Assembly: GCF_027622855.1 (NCBI RefSeq)
Contig: NZ_JAPZVR010000004.1
Span: 252,021-316,020 of the forward strand
Source: Glycomyces algeriensis
GTDB lineage: Bacteria > Actinomycetota > Actinomycetes > Mycobacteriales > Micromonosporaceae
DNA length: 64,000 nt
Direction of reading: 5' to 3'
Below are positions 7,888 to 18,698 of the stretch, piece by piece. The translations under genes and the position numbers were made by a program. The notes below the pieces were generated by a model, which ran no database searches, was not told where the DNA came from, and saw only the letters and a program-made list of their open reading frames with translations. Position 1 is the first letter of the stretch. The number at the start of each line of letters is the position of its first letter.

Positions 7888-10800
7888 TTACGCGGACCTG
7901 ATCAGCTTCGCGATCACGTTGATAGCCTCCGAGATCGCGACCGGGTCGACGTTGGCGCCCTCGGGGATCGAGAGCTCCACTATCTCCAAGGTCTGCTCCT
8001 CGGCGTTGTCGTACCCGTAGCCGGGGTGCACGCCGGGCTTCGAGTCGAGGTACAGGTAGCCGCCGCCCGCGAACTCGAGGTACAGGCCGTAGCCGCCGCG
8101 CCCGGGCGGGCCGCCGTACTTCCAACCGCGCTTGATCAGGCCGATGAGCGGCCCGCCGCCGGCCTTCGCACCCATGAACCGCTTGAGGACCCCGGTCGAG
8201 CGCTCCTCTTCGGTCAGCGCGAACGCGGGCCGGGCGAGCTGGTCGAACGGCTGCAGGATCTCGTAGTCGGCGAACACCGAGGCCCACACCTCGACCTCAT
8301 CGCCCAAAGTCAGCGGGTGCGCCAAGCGCACCACCGCGTCCTCGGGCAGCTCGAACGGCTCGTCCTCGGCGTCGGCCAAGGTCCGGTCCTCGGCGAGCCG
8401 GAACGCAACGTCGCCCGCCTGCCACACCAGGCGGCTCGAGAGCTGCCACATGAGCGGGTGGTCGATCAGGAACTCCTGGAACTCGGCGGCGGTCCAGGTG
8501 CGGCCGGTGCCCATCGCCCCTTCAAGGCGCTTGACCTGCTCGGCCGCAGTGGCCTTGAGCTCCTTGCGAAGCGCTGCGAACCGTTCGTACGCGGGCCCGG
8601 CGAGCTCCGGGTCGTCCTTCGCGTTCGGCTTCGGCGCGCTCGCCTTCCGCTTCCCCTGGTCGTCGATCACGTACGGCTTCAGCGCCTCGTCGAACTTGAT
8701 CGTGAAAGAGCGCGGCCCGTAGTCGAGCACCAGCGACTCCTCGGCCAGCCCGAAGTCCGGCACGAGCCGGTCCCCCAATTGATCGAGCGTGAGCTCGAGC
8801 CGCTCGGCGATCACCTCGATCTGCTCGGTCGCGGTCTTCTTGAGCGCCTTGAACTTCGCCTTCTGCGCAATGCCGTGCACGGCGCGCAGCGCCGCCTCCG
8901 ACCCCACCCCGCCCAGCACCTCGAGGCCGCGCACGGCCTTGCGGTTCTGGCTCTGGCCCGGCCATTCGCGGATGCGCTCGGTCAGGTGGCGCACCGCGTA
9001 GTCGTCGGCGAACCGCTGCAGCTGGTCCATCGCCCACGCGTCCTTCGACGGCGAACCCGACGAGAGCCACAGCTCGAACAGGCCCCACGAGAACGCCGCG
9101 AGCGACTCCGGCTCGCACTCGGCGGCCAGCGCGTCGACGCCCGGGTACGGGCGCTCGGTCTGGTCCATCGCCAGCGCGGTCATCAGGGTGCGGACGGCCG
9201 CATCCGGCAGGGCCGCAGAGCGGTCCGCGAGCAGTACCTGCGGGAGGGCGCCCGGGTCGGCCCACGCGCCGGGCTTGGGGATGCGCGGCAGCTGGGGGTC
9301 GAACGGGTCGGCGTCCAGCAGGGCGGCGACGGCCTCGGCGGCCTCTTCGCCGTAGGCCGCGGCGCGTTCGTCCACAACGGACCGGTCGAGGTGCCGCAGT
9401 GCGTCCATGGCGGCCTTGCGGAGCTTCGCGTCCTTGCCCACGGCGTCCGGGATCAGGAACGCGGCGGCGTCGTCCGGGTACTGGTCGAGCCACGCCCTGG
9501 CGGCGGCGCGCTCGTTGCGGGAACGGGAGAGCCAGCCCGCGGCGAGCCGTGCGGCGTCGAGGTTCACGAAGGGCTGCAGGGCCTCCCGGAACGAGGTCTT
9601 GCGCTTGAGCAGCGCCATCACGTGCGCTTTGACCTCGTCCCCGTAGCGGGCGAGGATCGGTTTGAGCGTCGCCGTGGTGAGGGATTCCGAGGTGCCGTCC
9701 CATTTCGCGAGCAGGGGCCGGGTGCGGTCGTCGGGGGCGTAGGCGATGAGGTGGTTGAACGCCCAGTCCTTCGGGTCCTGGGCGTCCCTGGTGTGGCTCC
9801 AGCGGGCGGGGTCCGCCCAGTAGCCGGCCGCGTAGCCGGAGAGTTCGCGCCACTTGTCCTGCTGCCCTGGGGCCCAGCGGAGTTCGTCGAGGTCCGGGGG
9901 TGTGAGCGCGAGGGCGGCCCGCTTGGAGGCGGGCTTCGTGTAGGGGGTCCAAGGGGGCGTGGTGAAGACCTCGGGAACGGTCTCGGCGACGGGGTGGCGC
10001 CGGGTCACCAGCTCGGCGAGGCGGTCGCGGTCGGCGTCGTTCAGGGCCTCGGCGACGTCGAGCAGGCCGTTCGCGCGGGCGAAGCCGGCGAGGCGGATCT
10101 TCGTGGCGGCGTGGGCGTTCGCGGCGATCGTGAGGACCGCGCGCAGGGTCCGGACGGGGAAGCGGCGGGCGGCCTGGACGGCGGCGGCCATGGCGTGCGG
10201 GTTGGTGAGGTCGCCGAGGAGGTAGGCGAGGGCCGCGTCGGTGGGCAGGCGGCCGATGGCGTCGAAGAGGAGGTCGCGCACTTCGGTGCTCGGCCGGTCC
10301 TCGCCTTCGATGGTGTTCACGAGGATCGGGAGCGCGTCGGTGCCGAGGGCGTCGACGACCAGGGCGATCCGCTCGGGCACGTCGCCGTAGACGCCGATCG
10401 CGGTGGCGCCCGCGCGCTCGGCGTGCTCGGGCGTCGAGACGATGGTCCAGACCAGCTCCTGGCCGCCGTACCGCCGCCGCTTTGATCCCTTGTGGAGGTC
10501 GAGGGCTTCGCGGACCCAGTCCTCCTGGTCGGGCATGAGCATCGCCGCGCCGAACTTCTTCGCGTCGGTGGTGCGGTGCGCCGCGATCGCGTCGCGGACG
10601 GCCAGGTACTCGTCTTCGGGGAGAGCGGCGAGGAGGGAGCGCAGCCGGGCGATCCGGTGGAGGTGCGCGTTGAGGAGCGCGACCCGGTGGGCGTCGGGCT
10701 CCACGACGCTCACGCGCCCGTATGCGCCGCCGCTGCGGTTCCAGTAGTAGACCTCGTATCCGAGCATCTCGACCGCGGCGCGGCACGCGAAGGCGAAGCC

Positions 10801-11163
10801 GTGCGTGACGATCCAGGCGTCCCTGCCGAGGTCCTCGAAGTCCTGATGGGAGCCGGGGGCCACCTGGGCGAACATCAAAAGGGCGAGGGCTGCGCCCTGC
10901 GGGTCCGCCTCGCCGGCGATCCCGGCCCGGATCGTCGGCGCGTAGGCGGGGACGTCGAGCCCGTCGATGAGCTTGTCGAGGCGCTCGGCGCGCTCGGCGA
11001 AGAGCGCCTTCATCCGCTGCGGCGCATCGGGTTCGATGGTGACGGCGCGGGGGGTGCCGCGCCCGCGCCGGTCGAGGATGAACTCGTGCCACTCGTCGGG
11101 GAAGTCCACTCGGTCTTCGTCGACGGGCACCGGGATTGAGGGATCAGTTTCAGTCACGCCCAT
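7888..11163 (-). CDS. DUF4132 domain-containing protein
   Basis: A large soluble protein of 1,091 residues with no signal peptide or membrane segment. The C-terminal third (from roughly residue 880: 'VRLAHPLTLGDEVEVWASVF' through 'LIKRGWKYGGPPGRGGYGLY') matches the DUF4132/MolR-type domain, and the long middle is helical with Ala/Leu-rich repeats like HEAT-type scaffolds. The biochemical role of this family is unknown; some members occur near molybdate or WGR-domain genes. Start ATG 11163 is chosen; ATG 11169 is equally possible. It is separated by only 35 bp from the TetR gene on the same strand. Function not assigned. Confidence 0.85.
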   Translation of the reverse strand: MGVTETDPSIPVPVDEDRVDFPDEWHEFILDRRGRGTPRAVTIEPDAPQRMKALFAERAERLDKLIDGLDVPAYAPTIRAGIAGEADPQGAALALLMFAQVAPGSHQDFEDLGRDAWIVTHGFAFACRAAVEMLGYEVYYWNRSGGAYGRVSVVEPDAHRVALLNAHLHRIARLRSLLAALPEDEYLAVRDAIAAHRTTDAKKFGAAMLMPDQEDWVREALDLHKGSKRRRYGGQELVWTIVSTPEHAERAGATAIGVYGDVPERIALVVDALGTDALPILVNTIEGEDRPSTEVRDLLFDAIGRLPTDAALAYLLGDLTNPHAMAAAVQAARRFPVRTLRAVLTIAANAHAATKIRLAGFARANGLLDVAEALNDADRDRLAELVTRRHPVAETVPEVFTTPPWTPYTKPASKRAALALTPPDLDELRWAPGQQDKWRELSGYAAGYWADPARWSHTRDAQDPKDWAFNHLIAYAPDDRTRPLLAKWDGTSESLTTATLKPILARYGDEVKAHVMALLKRKTSFREALQPFVNLDAARLAAGWLSRSRNERAAARAWLDQYPDDAAAFLIPDAVGKDAKLRKAAMDALRHLDRSVVDERAAAYGEEAAEAVAALLDADPFDPQLPRIPKPGAWADPGALPQVLLADRSAALPDAAVRTLMTALAMDQTERPYPGVDALAAECEPESLAAFSWGLFELWLSSGSPSKDAWAMDQLQRFADDYAVRHLTERIREWPGQSQNRKAVRGLEVLGGVGSEAALRAVHGIAQKAKFKALKKTATEQIEVIAERLELTLDQLGDRLVPDFGLAEESLVLDYGPRSFTIKFDEALKPYVIDDQGKRKASAPKPNAKDDPELAGPAYERFAALRKELKATAAEQVKRLEGAMGTGRTWTAAEFQEFLIDHPLMWQLSSRLVWQAGDVAFRLAEDRTLADAEDEPFELPEDAVVRLAHPLTLGDEVEVWASVFADYEILQPFDQLARPAFALTEEERSTGVLKRFMGAKAGGGPLIGLIKRGWKYGGPPGRGGYGLYLEFAGGGYLYLDSKPGVHPGYGYDNAEEQTLEIVELSIPEGANVDPVAISEAINVIAKLIRSA

Positions 11164-11198
11164 GAGCATAGGAAACCGGTACGACACCGGCTCCGCGC

Positions 11199-12693
<1,495 letters not shown>

Positions 12694-12710
12694 GCGGCGC
12701 AAGCACTTTC

Positions 12711-12736
12711 GGCCCTCTCCGATTCCGGAGGGGGCC
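12711..12736. terminator. Terminator between convergent genes
   Basis: GGCCCTCTCC (12711-12720), six-base loop, GGAGGGGGCC (12727-12736): a 10-bp stem with one wobble pair, located between the convergent hydrolase and Hsp70-like genes. Confidence 0.75.
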
Positions 12737-12746
12737 GCTGCGCCGT

Positions 12747-14294
12747 TCAGCAGGAGTCGCCGCCGACATAGACGTACTGCAGCGTGACCGTCGCATCGGC
12801 CGCGGCCTGCGAACCGCCGCTCGGCGTCTGGGCGGTGACCTCGCAGTCGTCATGCTCAGGGGTCCCGGTGTCGCGGCGGCCGCCTTGGGCCGCAACATTG
12901 GTGAACCCGGCCTCGGCGAGCATCCGCTTCGCGTCGGTGAGGCTCGCACCGACCACATCGGGCACGGCGACCGTCTCCGCCTGTGCGGAGGAGGGCGGCG
13001 CGAACGGGGTCGGACTCGCGCTCGACGCAGCGGCCGAAGGCGACGCGGTCGTCCCGCCCGCCGAAGGAGCAACCTCCCCTGTGGACTCGTCCTGCTCGGT
13101 CGCGACCGGCTCGGCGGAGCCCTCCGCATCCGAAGGGGCGGGCTCGGTCTCGGCGACCGTGGTCTCCCCGGCCACCCCCAGCGTGGGCGCGAGGCCGGGG
13201 TCGCCGTCGATCTCGTCGACGTCGGGACCGCCGCCGCGGTTGAGGAGCGCGACGCCGGCGAACGAGGCGACGGCGATGACAATGACCATCACGGTCACCA
13301 GCACGTCAGGGCTCGTGCGCAGCCGGGCGAACCCCGCGGGCGCATCGGCCGGTTCGCCGCCCTCGCTGCGGATCCGGGCGAGCCCCGCGAGCGCCGCGCC
13401 CTCCGCGATCACCAGGTCAGGCAGGTCGGGGCGCACCGGCTCGACGCCGAGGTGATGGCCGAGGACCGCGGCGACCAGCGGCATCCGGCTCACCCCGCCG
13501 ACCAGCAGCACGCCCGCGAGCTGGTCCGCCTCGACGCCCGAGTCCCGCATCGCCTCCTCGACCAGGTCGACCGTGCGCAGGAGCGCGGGGGTCAGGCAAA
13601 GCTCGGCGTCCTCGCGGGTCAAGCGCAGGTCGCGGGCGAGGCCCGGCAGCGAGACCGCGACAGAAGGATGGTCGGTCAGGTGCTCGCGGGCGCGCCTGAC
13701 CTCGTCGAGCACCTCGGCGCGCAGCGCAGTCTCGGCCGGGTCCCCCGCGCGCGCCCAGAACTCGGGGTCGGCTTGGCGGTGGCGGCTCGCCAGGTGCTCG
13801 AGCAGCAGCCGGTCGAACTCGCGCCCGCCGATGTCGTCGGCGCTCTTCGCGGCCTCGACGGTGTAGTGGTCGCTCTCGCGACTCACCACGCCGACGTGGC
13901 ACGAGCCCGCGCCGATGTTGCAGACCACGATCGGCGCCTGCGAAGCCGCTTCGTCCCCTCGGACCTCCGCGTACTGGCGGGCGGCGGCCTCGGGCTCGGA
14001 CACGAGGAAGGACGGGTCGAACCCGGCGTTCGCGGCCGCCTCGGCGTGCGCCCGGCGGCGGGTCGACGTCCAGGTCGCGGGGACGGCCAGCACGACGACC
14101 GAGGGGTCGTCCCCCGAGAACTCGGCCAATGCCGGATCGTCCGCCCGCACGGTCCCGAAGCGGGTCGTGGCCGGCGACTCCTCCGATCGGGCCTCCCCGC
14201 CCTCGGCCCGGTGATCGAGGCGGCGGGTCGACACGGTCGTGGACGAGGACCCGAGGTCGACCCCCACGGCGACTGCTCGGGGTGAGGGTTGCAT
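12747..14294 (-). CDS. Hsp70-like ATPase with transmembrane segment and C-terminal PASTA domain
   Basis: A 515-residue fusion. Residues 8-310 form an actin/Hsp70-type nucleotide-binding domain: phosphate-1 loop 'VGVDLGSSSTTVS' (10-22), phosphate-2 loop 'NIGAGSCHVGVV' (126-137) and adenosine motif 'VLLVGGVSRMP' (262-272). There is no Hsp70 substrate-binding domain. A membrane helix (about 331-351) follows, then about 90 residues of acidic, Ser/Thr/Pro-rich linker, then one PASTA-like repeat (from 'VPDVVGASLTDAKRMLAEAG', 445-464) and a final Cys. Predicted topology: cytoplasmic ATPase, extracytoplasmic PASTA, the layout of Ser/Thr kinases such as PknB but with an Hsp70 head. Role unknown; cell-wall sensing is a guess from the PASTA domain. 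Confidence 0.88.
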   Translation of the reverse strand: MQPSPRAVAVGVDLGSSSTTVSTRRLDHRAEGGEARSEESPATTRFGTVRADDPALAEFSGDDPSVVVLAVPATWTSTRRRAHAEAAANAGFDPSFLVSEPEAAARQYAEVRGDEAASQAPIVVCNIGAGSCHVGVVSRESDHYTVEAAKSADDIGGREFDRLLLEHLASRHRQADPEFWARAGDPAETALRAEVLDEVRRAREHLTDHPSVAVSLPGLARDLRLTREDAELCLTPALLRTVDLVEEAMRDSGVEADQLAGVLLVGGVSRMPLVAAVLGHHLGVEPVRPDLPDLVIAEGAALAGLARIRSEGGEPADAPAGFARLRTSPDVLVTVMVIVIAVASFAGVALLNRGGGPDVDEIDGDPGLAPTLGVAGETTVAETEPAPSDAEGSAEPVATEQDESTGEVAPSAGGTTASPSAAASSASPTPFAPPSSAQAETVAVPDVVGASLTDAKRMLAEAGFTNVAAQGGRRDTGTPEHDDCEVTAQTPSGGSQAAADATVTLQYVYVGGDSC

Positions 14295-14673
14295 GCGGAT
14301 GAGTCTATTGGGTGGAATCGAACCCGTTCAATGGGTGCGGTCGGTCACAGTTTCGCATCCTCTTGCGGCCCTGCGGTTCCCTCAATCCCCGATCTCGGCC
14401 TCCATGCGCCGCAGCGCCTCCTCCACCTCGGCGGTCCTCGCGGGCGTCCACTCGACCTCGGGGTCCGGCTCCAAGAACGCGGGATCGCCTACGCCGTCGG
14501 GGTCCTCCTCCTCGCCCTCACCGCCTGGCTCGCCACCCGGACCGTCCGCCGCCACCGCACCGCCGCCTGAGCACCTGCGGCCCCGCCGCAGGGCGGGGCC
14601 GCAGGGTGGCCCTGGTGGACCCAGGAAAAGCGGACTCTGGTGCGCCCCCGCGTTCCGGGCCAGGCTTACCGGC
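14295..14673. other. Gene-poor stretch with two competing small reading frames
   Basis: No clear gene. On the plus strand the frame ending at 14570 finishes with a convincing membrane helix and basic tail (GIAYAVGVLLLALTAWLATR, codon third positions nearly all G/C) and is followed at once by a hairpin, but no believable start precedes it. On the minus strand the frame ending at 14382 has a protein-like acidic tail ('EPDPEVEWTPARTAEVEEAL') with equally biased codons. Either could be a short gene or a decayed gene end; the two overlap and cannot both be ordinary genes. Confidence 0.35.
14575..14604. terminator. Strong hairpin, probable terminator
   Basis: Perfect 13-bp stem: CTGCGGCCCCGCC (14575-14587) and its complement (14592-14604) with a four-base loop. 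No U-tract. It begins five bases after the plus-strand stop at 14570. Confidence 0.65.
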
Positions 14674-15438
14674 ATGAAAGCACTGATCGTCGCCGCGCAC
14701 CCCGACGCCAACTCCCTGACCGCCGCGTTGAAGGACCTCGCCGTCCGCACCCTGGAGGCGGGCGGCCACGAGGTCGTCGTCTCCGACCTGTACGCCATGA
14801 AGTGGCAGTCGGCGGCCGACTTCACGGACTTCGACGGCATCACCGGGACCGACTTCATGCACGCGTCCGGCACCGCCTACGAGACCGGTCGGCTCGCCCC
14901 GGAGATCCGGGCCGAGCAGCAGAAACTGCTCGACGCCGACCTCGTCGTCCTGCTCTTCCCGCTCTGGTGGTTCACCGTTCCCGCCATCCTCAAAGGATGG
15001 ATCGACCGGGTCTTCACCTACAACTTCGCGTACGGCGCCGCGATCCCCCGCTACGGCGACGGCCCCCTCGCCGGCAAGCGCGCCATGCTCGCCACCCTCA
15101 CCGGCGGCCGCGCCGGCCACTACACCCCGCGCGGCGTCAACGGCCCCATCGAGGACCTCCTCTTCCCCCTCAACCACGGCCTCCTCCACTTCACCGGCTT
15201 CGACGTCCTCCCGCCCTTCGTCGCCCACAGCGCCGTCCACCTCGCCCCCGAGGCCTACGCCGACATCGCCGCACAGTTCCGGCAGCGCCTCACCACGGCC
15301 TTCACCACCGACCCGCTCCCCTACCGATCCGAGAGCGGCGGCGACTACACCGCCCTCACCCAGCCAGGCGGCTCCGAACTCGCCCCCGGCCTCGAAACGC
15401 CTGGCACCAGCGGGTTCGGCCTGCACCTCGCCGGGTGA
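14674..15438 (+). CDS. NAD(P)H-dependent oxidoreductase, flavodoxin-like (NQO1 type)
   Basis: A 254-residue flavoprotein of the NAD(P)H quinone oxidoreductase family. The N-terminus 'KALIVAAHPDANSLTAAL' is the FMN/FAD phosphate loop, 'LLFPLWWFTVPAILKGWIDR' (about residues 92-111) is the family hallmark, and 'TLTGGRAGHYTPRGVNG' lines the flavin site. Such enzymes reduce quinones or azo compounds by two electrons in the cytoplasm, avoiding radicals. ATG 14674 begins the conserved strand directly, so the start is well fixed although no strong ribosome site is seen. The stop lies 13 bp from that of the convergent ArsR-type gene. Confidence 0.92.
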   Translation: MKALIVAAHPDANSLTAALKDLAVRTLEAGGHEVVVSDLYAMKWQSAADFTDFDGITGTDFMHASGTAYETGRLAPEIRAEQQKLLDADLVVLLFPLWWFTVPAILKGWIDRVFTYNFAYGAAIPRYGDGPLAGKRAMLATLTGGRAGHYTPRGVNGPIEDLLFPLNHGLLHFTGFDVLPPFVAHSAVHLAPEAYADIAAQFRQRLTTAFTTDPLPYRSESGGDYTALTQPGGSELAPGLETPGTSGFGLHLAG

Positions 15439-15451
15439 GACCGGCAGCGGC

Positions 15452-16537
15452 TCAGCGGAGCACGGCCGCCAGCACATCGGCCCCCAGCGCCGTCAGATCG
15501 GGCAGGTTGAGGCTGTAGCGGACGTACCGGCCGTGCCGCCGGGAGCTCAGCAGCCCCGCCCGGCGCAGGACGGCGAGATGGCGGGAGACCTCCGGGGACG
15601 AGAGCTCCCAGGCGTGGGCGAGTTCCCCGGTGGTGTGCGGGCCGCGCGCCAAGGTGCGCAGGAGCCGCAGCCGCACCGGGTGCGCGAGCGCTTCCAGGCG
15701 GAGGGTGACGGTTTCCAGAGGGACCGGCGCCGACGGGTGCTCCTCGGCGACGGGGTACTGGACGACCGGCTGCCACCCGGTCACGGTGATCACCACCAGG
15801 TGCGGGCGGCCGAAGACGCTGGGGAGGAAGGTGACTCCAGTGCCCTGGGCGGAGACCGCCTTGTCCTGCAGCTTGTCCACGATGATGTGGCCGCCGTCCG
15901 CCGACAGCGCGACGGCGCTGGAGATCGAGGCGAGTGCCGCCCCGATGCCTTGGCGCTGCAGCAGGTTGTGCTTCAGGCGCAGGTCGGTGGCGAGGGGCAC
16001 GGCCGCGTTGGCCCAGGCGTCGTCGAAGAACGCCTCCGCGCACAGCTCGAGGGTGCGCCGCACCCGCGCCCGCACGGCGGCGGGGTCGGCGAGGAGCCGT
16101 TCGGCGAAGGCCTCCTGAAGGGCGCCGCGGGCCTGGGCGAGGTCCAAGGCCCGGTCGCGGGCCGCCTCGTCCACGAGGGGCGACGGCGCGCCGAACCGCA
16201 CCCGGTTGTTGCCGCATGTGGTGATGAGCGCGGCGGTCACGTACGACTCGTCGTCGATCCGGTCCACGTCGTCCAGCTCTTCGGCGAGGGTCAGCCGCGG
16301 CCGGGCGGGGACCAGGAATCCGGCCCGTGAAGAGCGCCAGAGGAACTCGGCCTCCCGCAGCCGCTCGGCCAACTCCGGCGGGAGCCCCGCCCAGACGTCC
16401 GCGGCCCAGCCGGCGAACTGCGGGTGGTGCGCGGGCTCGGCGAGCACGTGCAGCATCGCGGTCAGTTCGGCCAACGGCGAGGCGGCGAACCGCAGCTGCC
16501 CGGGCGCCAGCCCGCCGATGTCGATCTTCAACGTCAC
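15452..16537 (-). CDS. ArsR/DUF5937 family winged-helix transcriptional regulator
   Basis: A 361-residue protein with a long N-terminal domain of the DUF5937 type ('LRFAASPLAELTAMLHVL', 'FLWRSSRAGFLVPARPRL') and a C-terminal ArsR-like winged helix ('ALAHPVRLRLLRTLARGPHT', then 'LSSPEVSRHLAVLRRAGLL'). These regulators usually control a neighbouring transporter. Start GTG 16537 ('VTLKIDIGG') is the only start consistent with the conserved N-terminus. It is divergent from the MFS gene, with a 177-bp intervening region that holds long G and C runs. No metal-binding Cys pair is evident, so the signal is unlikely to be a metal. Confidence 0.87.
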   Translation of the reverse strand: MTLKIDIGGLAPGQLRFAASPLAELTAMLHVLAEPAHHPQFAGWAADVWAGLPPELAERLREAEFLWRSSRAGFLVPARPRLTLAEELDDVDRIDDESYVTAALITTCGNNRVRFGAPSPLVDEAARDRALDLAQARGALQEAFAERLLADPAAVRARVRRTLELCAEAFFDDAWANAAVPLATDLRLKHNLLQRQGIGAALASISSAVALSADGGHIIVDKLQDKAVSAQGTGVTFLPSVFGRPHLVVITVTGWQPVVQYPVAEEHPSAPVPLETVTLRLEALAHPVRLRLLRTLARGPHTTGELAHAWELSSPEVSRHLAVLRRAGLLSSRRHGRYVRYSLNLPDLTALGADVLAAVLR

Positions 16538-16560
16538 GCCCCCATCATCACGGACCGTCC

Positions 16561-16678
16561 GCGCCGCGGCCGCGGGGGGGGGGGGGGGGCCGGCCCCCCC
16601 CCCCCCCCGCCCCCCCCCCCACCCCCCCCGCCCGCCCGGCGCCGCGGCCGCGTCGGTCCCCCACCCCCCCCCCCCCCC
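16561..16678. repeat. Homopolymer G/C tract flanked by a 14-bp direct repeat
   Basis: A run of 16 G (16574-16589) is followed by CCGG and C runs of 15, 11 and 8 bases, then after a gap by 15 more C (16664-16678). The 14-mer GCGCCGCGGCCGCG occurs at both 16561-16574 and 16639-16652. The G run facing the C runs can fold on itself or form quadruplexes. It lies between the divergent ArsR-type and MFS start codons, so length changes could alter both promoters. Sequencing error in run lengths is quite possible. Confidence 0.85.
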
Positions 16679-16714
16679 ACGACCGAACCCGCGGCCGAAC
16701 GCACCGTTGTCGCC

Positions 16715-17965
16715 ATGGCGACCACCAAACTGCAGCCGCTCGTCCGCGCTTCCGGCGGCCCCCGCTACGCCCTCGCGCTCGCCGTGGACGCGATCGGCAC
16801 CGGCTTGCTGCGACCTTTCCTGCTGCTTTACGGGATGCTGGTCCTGGAGCTGTCCGCGCCGGTCACCGGCGTCGCGATGACCGCGGGCATCGTCGCTGGC
16901 CTGGCGTGCATGCCCTTGGTGGGGCGCTGGCTGGACCGCGGCGCGCGGAGCACCGTGGTGGCGGCGTCGATGCTCATCCGGGTGCTGGGCGTGGCGCTGC
17001 TGCTGGCCGCCCCGGCGGGGCACGTCGAGCTGTTCGCGGCGGCGGCGCTCTTCCTCGGCATCGGCAACCAGGCCTGGCCCGCCGCGCACGCGGCCCTGGT
17101 GGCCACGGTCGCCCACGGCCGCGAACGCGACACCGCCCTCGCGGCGGGCCGCGCACTGCGCAACGCCGGCATGGGAGCGGGCGGCCTCCTCGCCGCGGCC
17201 TGCCTGGCGGGCGGCGCCACCGCGCTCCAAATGCTCGCGGCCGCAACCGGACTCGCCTACCTCACCGCCGCAGCACTCGCCTGGTCGGTCAAGATTCGAA
17301 CCGACCAGACCGCGGCCCCATCCGAGACCAGCGCCACCGGACCGGTTCCACGTATGCGAACACTCCTGATCGCCAACGTGGTCTACGTCTTCTGCCTCAA
17401 CATCCCCGAGATCGCGCTCCCGCTGATCCTGGTGACCCATGTGGACGCGTCCCCGATGTGGTCGGCGGCGATCTTCGTGGCCAACACGGTCCTCGTGGTC
17501 ACCCTTCAGGTGCCGGTCACCATCCTGATGTCCCGCTACTCCCGACGCGCCGCACTGGTACTCGCCGGCGTCGTCCTGGCCGCGTCCTACCTCGGCTTCC
17601 TCGCCGCAACCCTCCTGGGCCACAGCTGGGCCGCCCCGGCCATCGCCCTCATCTCCATCGCCTGCACCCTCGGCGAAATCCTCTACGCCGGCAGCGCCAC
17701 CCCACTCATCACCGCCCTCGCCCCGACCCACCTCCTCGGCCGCGCCCTCTCCCGCTTCCAGATCTCCACCGGCTTCGGCCTCGCCATCTCCCCCGCAGTC
17801 ATCACCACCCTCGCCGCCCACGGCCCCACCGCCCTATGGGCCTCCCTCACCACAGCAACCCTCCTCGCCACCACCGCAGTCGCCACAGAACAACCCGCCA
17901 CCCCCCGCACGCGCAAGTCTCAGCTCACCCACGGCACACCCAGCCTCATCGGGCCCGAAAGGTAG
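16715..17965 (+). CDS. MFS transporter
   Basis: A 416-residue major facilitator protein with about twelve hydrophobic segments. The loop between helices 2 and 3 carries the family motif in the form '[18 protein letters not shown]' (about residues 65-82), and a second related loop occurs in the C-terminal half ('[12 protein letters not shown]'). It looks like a drug/H+ antiporter of the type often paired with an ArsR or DUF5937 regulator. ATG 16715 is chosen; upstream sequence is open but consists of the homopolymer tract. Only 10 bp separate it from nucS, which may be transcribed from its own promoter. Confidence 0.88.
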   Translation: MATTKLQPLVRASGGPRYALALAVDAIGTGLLRPFLLLYGMLVLELSAPVTGVAMTAGIVAGLACMPLVGRWLDRGARSTVVAASMLIRVLGVALLLAAPAGHVELFAAAALFLGIGNQAWPAAHAALVATVAHGRERDTALAAGRALRNAGMGAGGLLAAACLAGGATALQMLAAATGLAYLTAAALAWSVKIRTDQTAAPSETSATGPVPRMRTLLIANVVYVFCLNIPEIALPLILVTHVDASPMWSAAIFVANTVLVVTLQVPVTILMSRYSRRAALVLAGVVLAASYLGFLAATLLGHSWAAPAIALISIACTLGEILYAGSATPLITALAPTHLLGRALSRFQISTGFGLAISPAVITTLAAHGPTALWASLTTATLLATTAVATEQPATPRTRKSQLTHGTPSLIGPER

Positions 17966-17975
17966 GGTCTTCGGC

Positions 17976-18641
17976 ATGCGTTTGTTGGTGGCACGGTGCC
18001 AGGTTGATTACACGGGGCGGCTTTCGGCCCATTTGCCCATGGCCACCCGTCTGCTCATATGGAAGGCGGACGGGAGCGTGCTGGTGCACGCCGATGGGGG
18101 GTCGTACAAGCCGCTCAACTGGATGACGCCGCCGTGCACGGTCGTCGAGGGCGCCACCGAGTGGACGGTGACCTCGAAGAAGACCGGTGACCAGCTGAAG
18201 ATCACGATCGAAGAGGTCTTCCACGACTCGAGCCATGAGCTCGGCGTCGACCCGGGGCTGCAGAAGGACGGCGTCGAGGCGCACCTCCAGGAGCTGCTGG
18301 CCGCCGACACCGGGCCGCTCGGGAAGGGCTGGTCGCTCATCAGGCGCGAGTACCCGACCGCGATCGGGCCGGTGGACCTCATGTGCCGCGACTCGGACGG
18401 GAAGCACGTCGCCGTCGAGATCAAACGGCAAGGTGGCATTGACGGGGTCGAGCAGTTGACCCGGTACCTCGAGCTGCTCAACCGCGACCCGCTCCTCGCC
18501 CCGGTCGACGGCGTCTTCGCCGCCCAGACCATCAAGCCCCAGGCGCGGGTCCTGGCCGAGGACCGGGGCATCCGCTGCGTGGTCCTCGACTACGACGACT
18601 TGCGTGGCGCCATCGACGAGAGCCAGCCCAGGCTGTTCTAG
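17976..18641 (+). CDS. nucS: Endonuclease NucS (EndoMS)
   Basis: A 221-residue NucS/EndoMS nuclease, the enzyme of non-canonical mismatch repair in actinobacteria that lack MutS/MutL. The N-terminus '[20 protein letters not shown]' is the conserved dimerisation/DNA-binding domain; the C-terminal restriction-fold nuclease shows 'GPVDLMCRD' and '[20 protein letters not shown]' (Asp, Glu-x-Lys active site at about residues 130-155). It acts on mismatched double-stranded DNA with the sliding clamp. A TAGGGT element ends 7 bases before the ATG, a spacing typical of leaderless actinobacterial transcripts. Length matches the family. Confidence 0.96.
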   Translation: MRLLVARCQVDYTGRLSAHLPMATRLLIWKADGSVLVHADGGSYKPLNWMTPPCTVVEGATEWTVTSKKTGDQLKITIEEVFHDSSHELGVDPGLQKDGVEAHLQELLAADTGPLGKGWSLIRREYPTAIGPVDLMCRDSDGKHVAVEIKRQGGIDGVEQLTRYLELLNRDPLLAPVDGVFAAQTIKPQARVLAEDRGIRCVVLDYDDLRGAIDESQPRLF

Positions 18642-18651
18642 GCGAACGACG

Positions 18652-18682
18652 AAGGGCCGCAGCGATACCGCTGCGGCCCTTT
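18652..18682. terminator. Intrinsic terminator after nucS
   Basis: AAGGGCCGCAGCG (18652-18664), four-base loop, CGCTGCGGCCCTT (18669-18681) plus a further T: a 13-bp perfect stem starting 10 bp after the nucS stop; it also faces the convergent membrane-protein gene. Confidence 0.85.
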
Positions 18683-18698
18683 CATGTTCTTGGGGGGA

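Noticed and set aside
16424-16714. Longer N-terminus for the MFS transporter
   Set aside because: It would translate the homopolymer tract into poly-Pro/Gly; the membrane protein begins at 16715.
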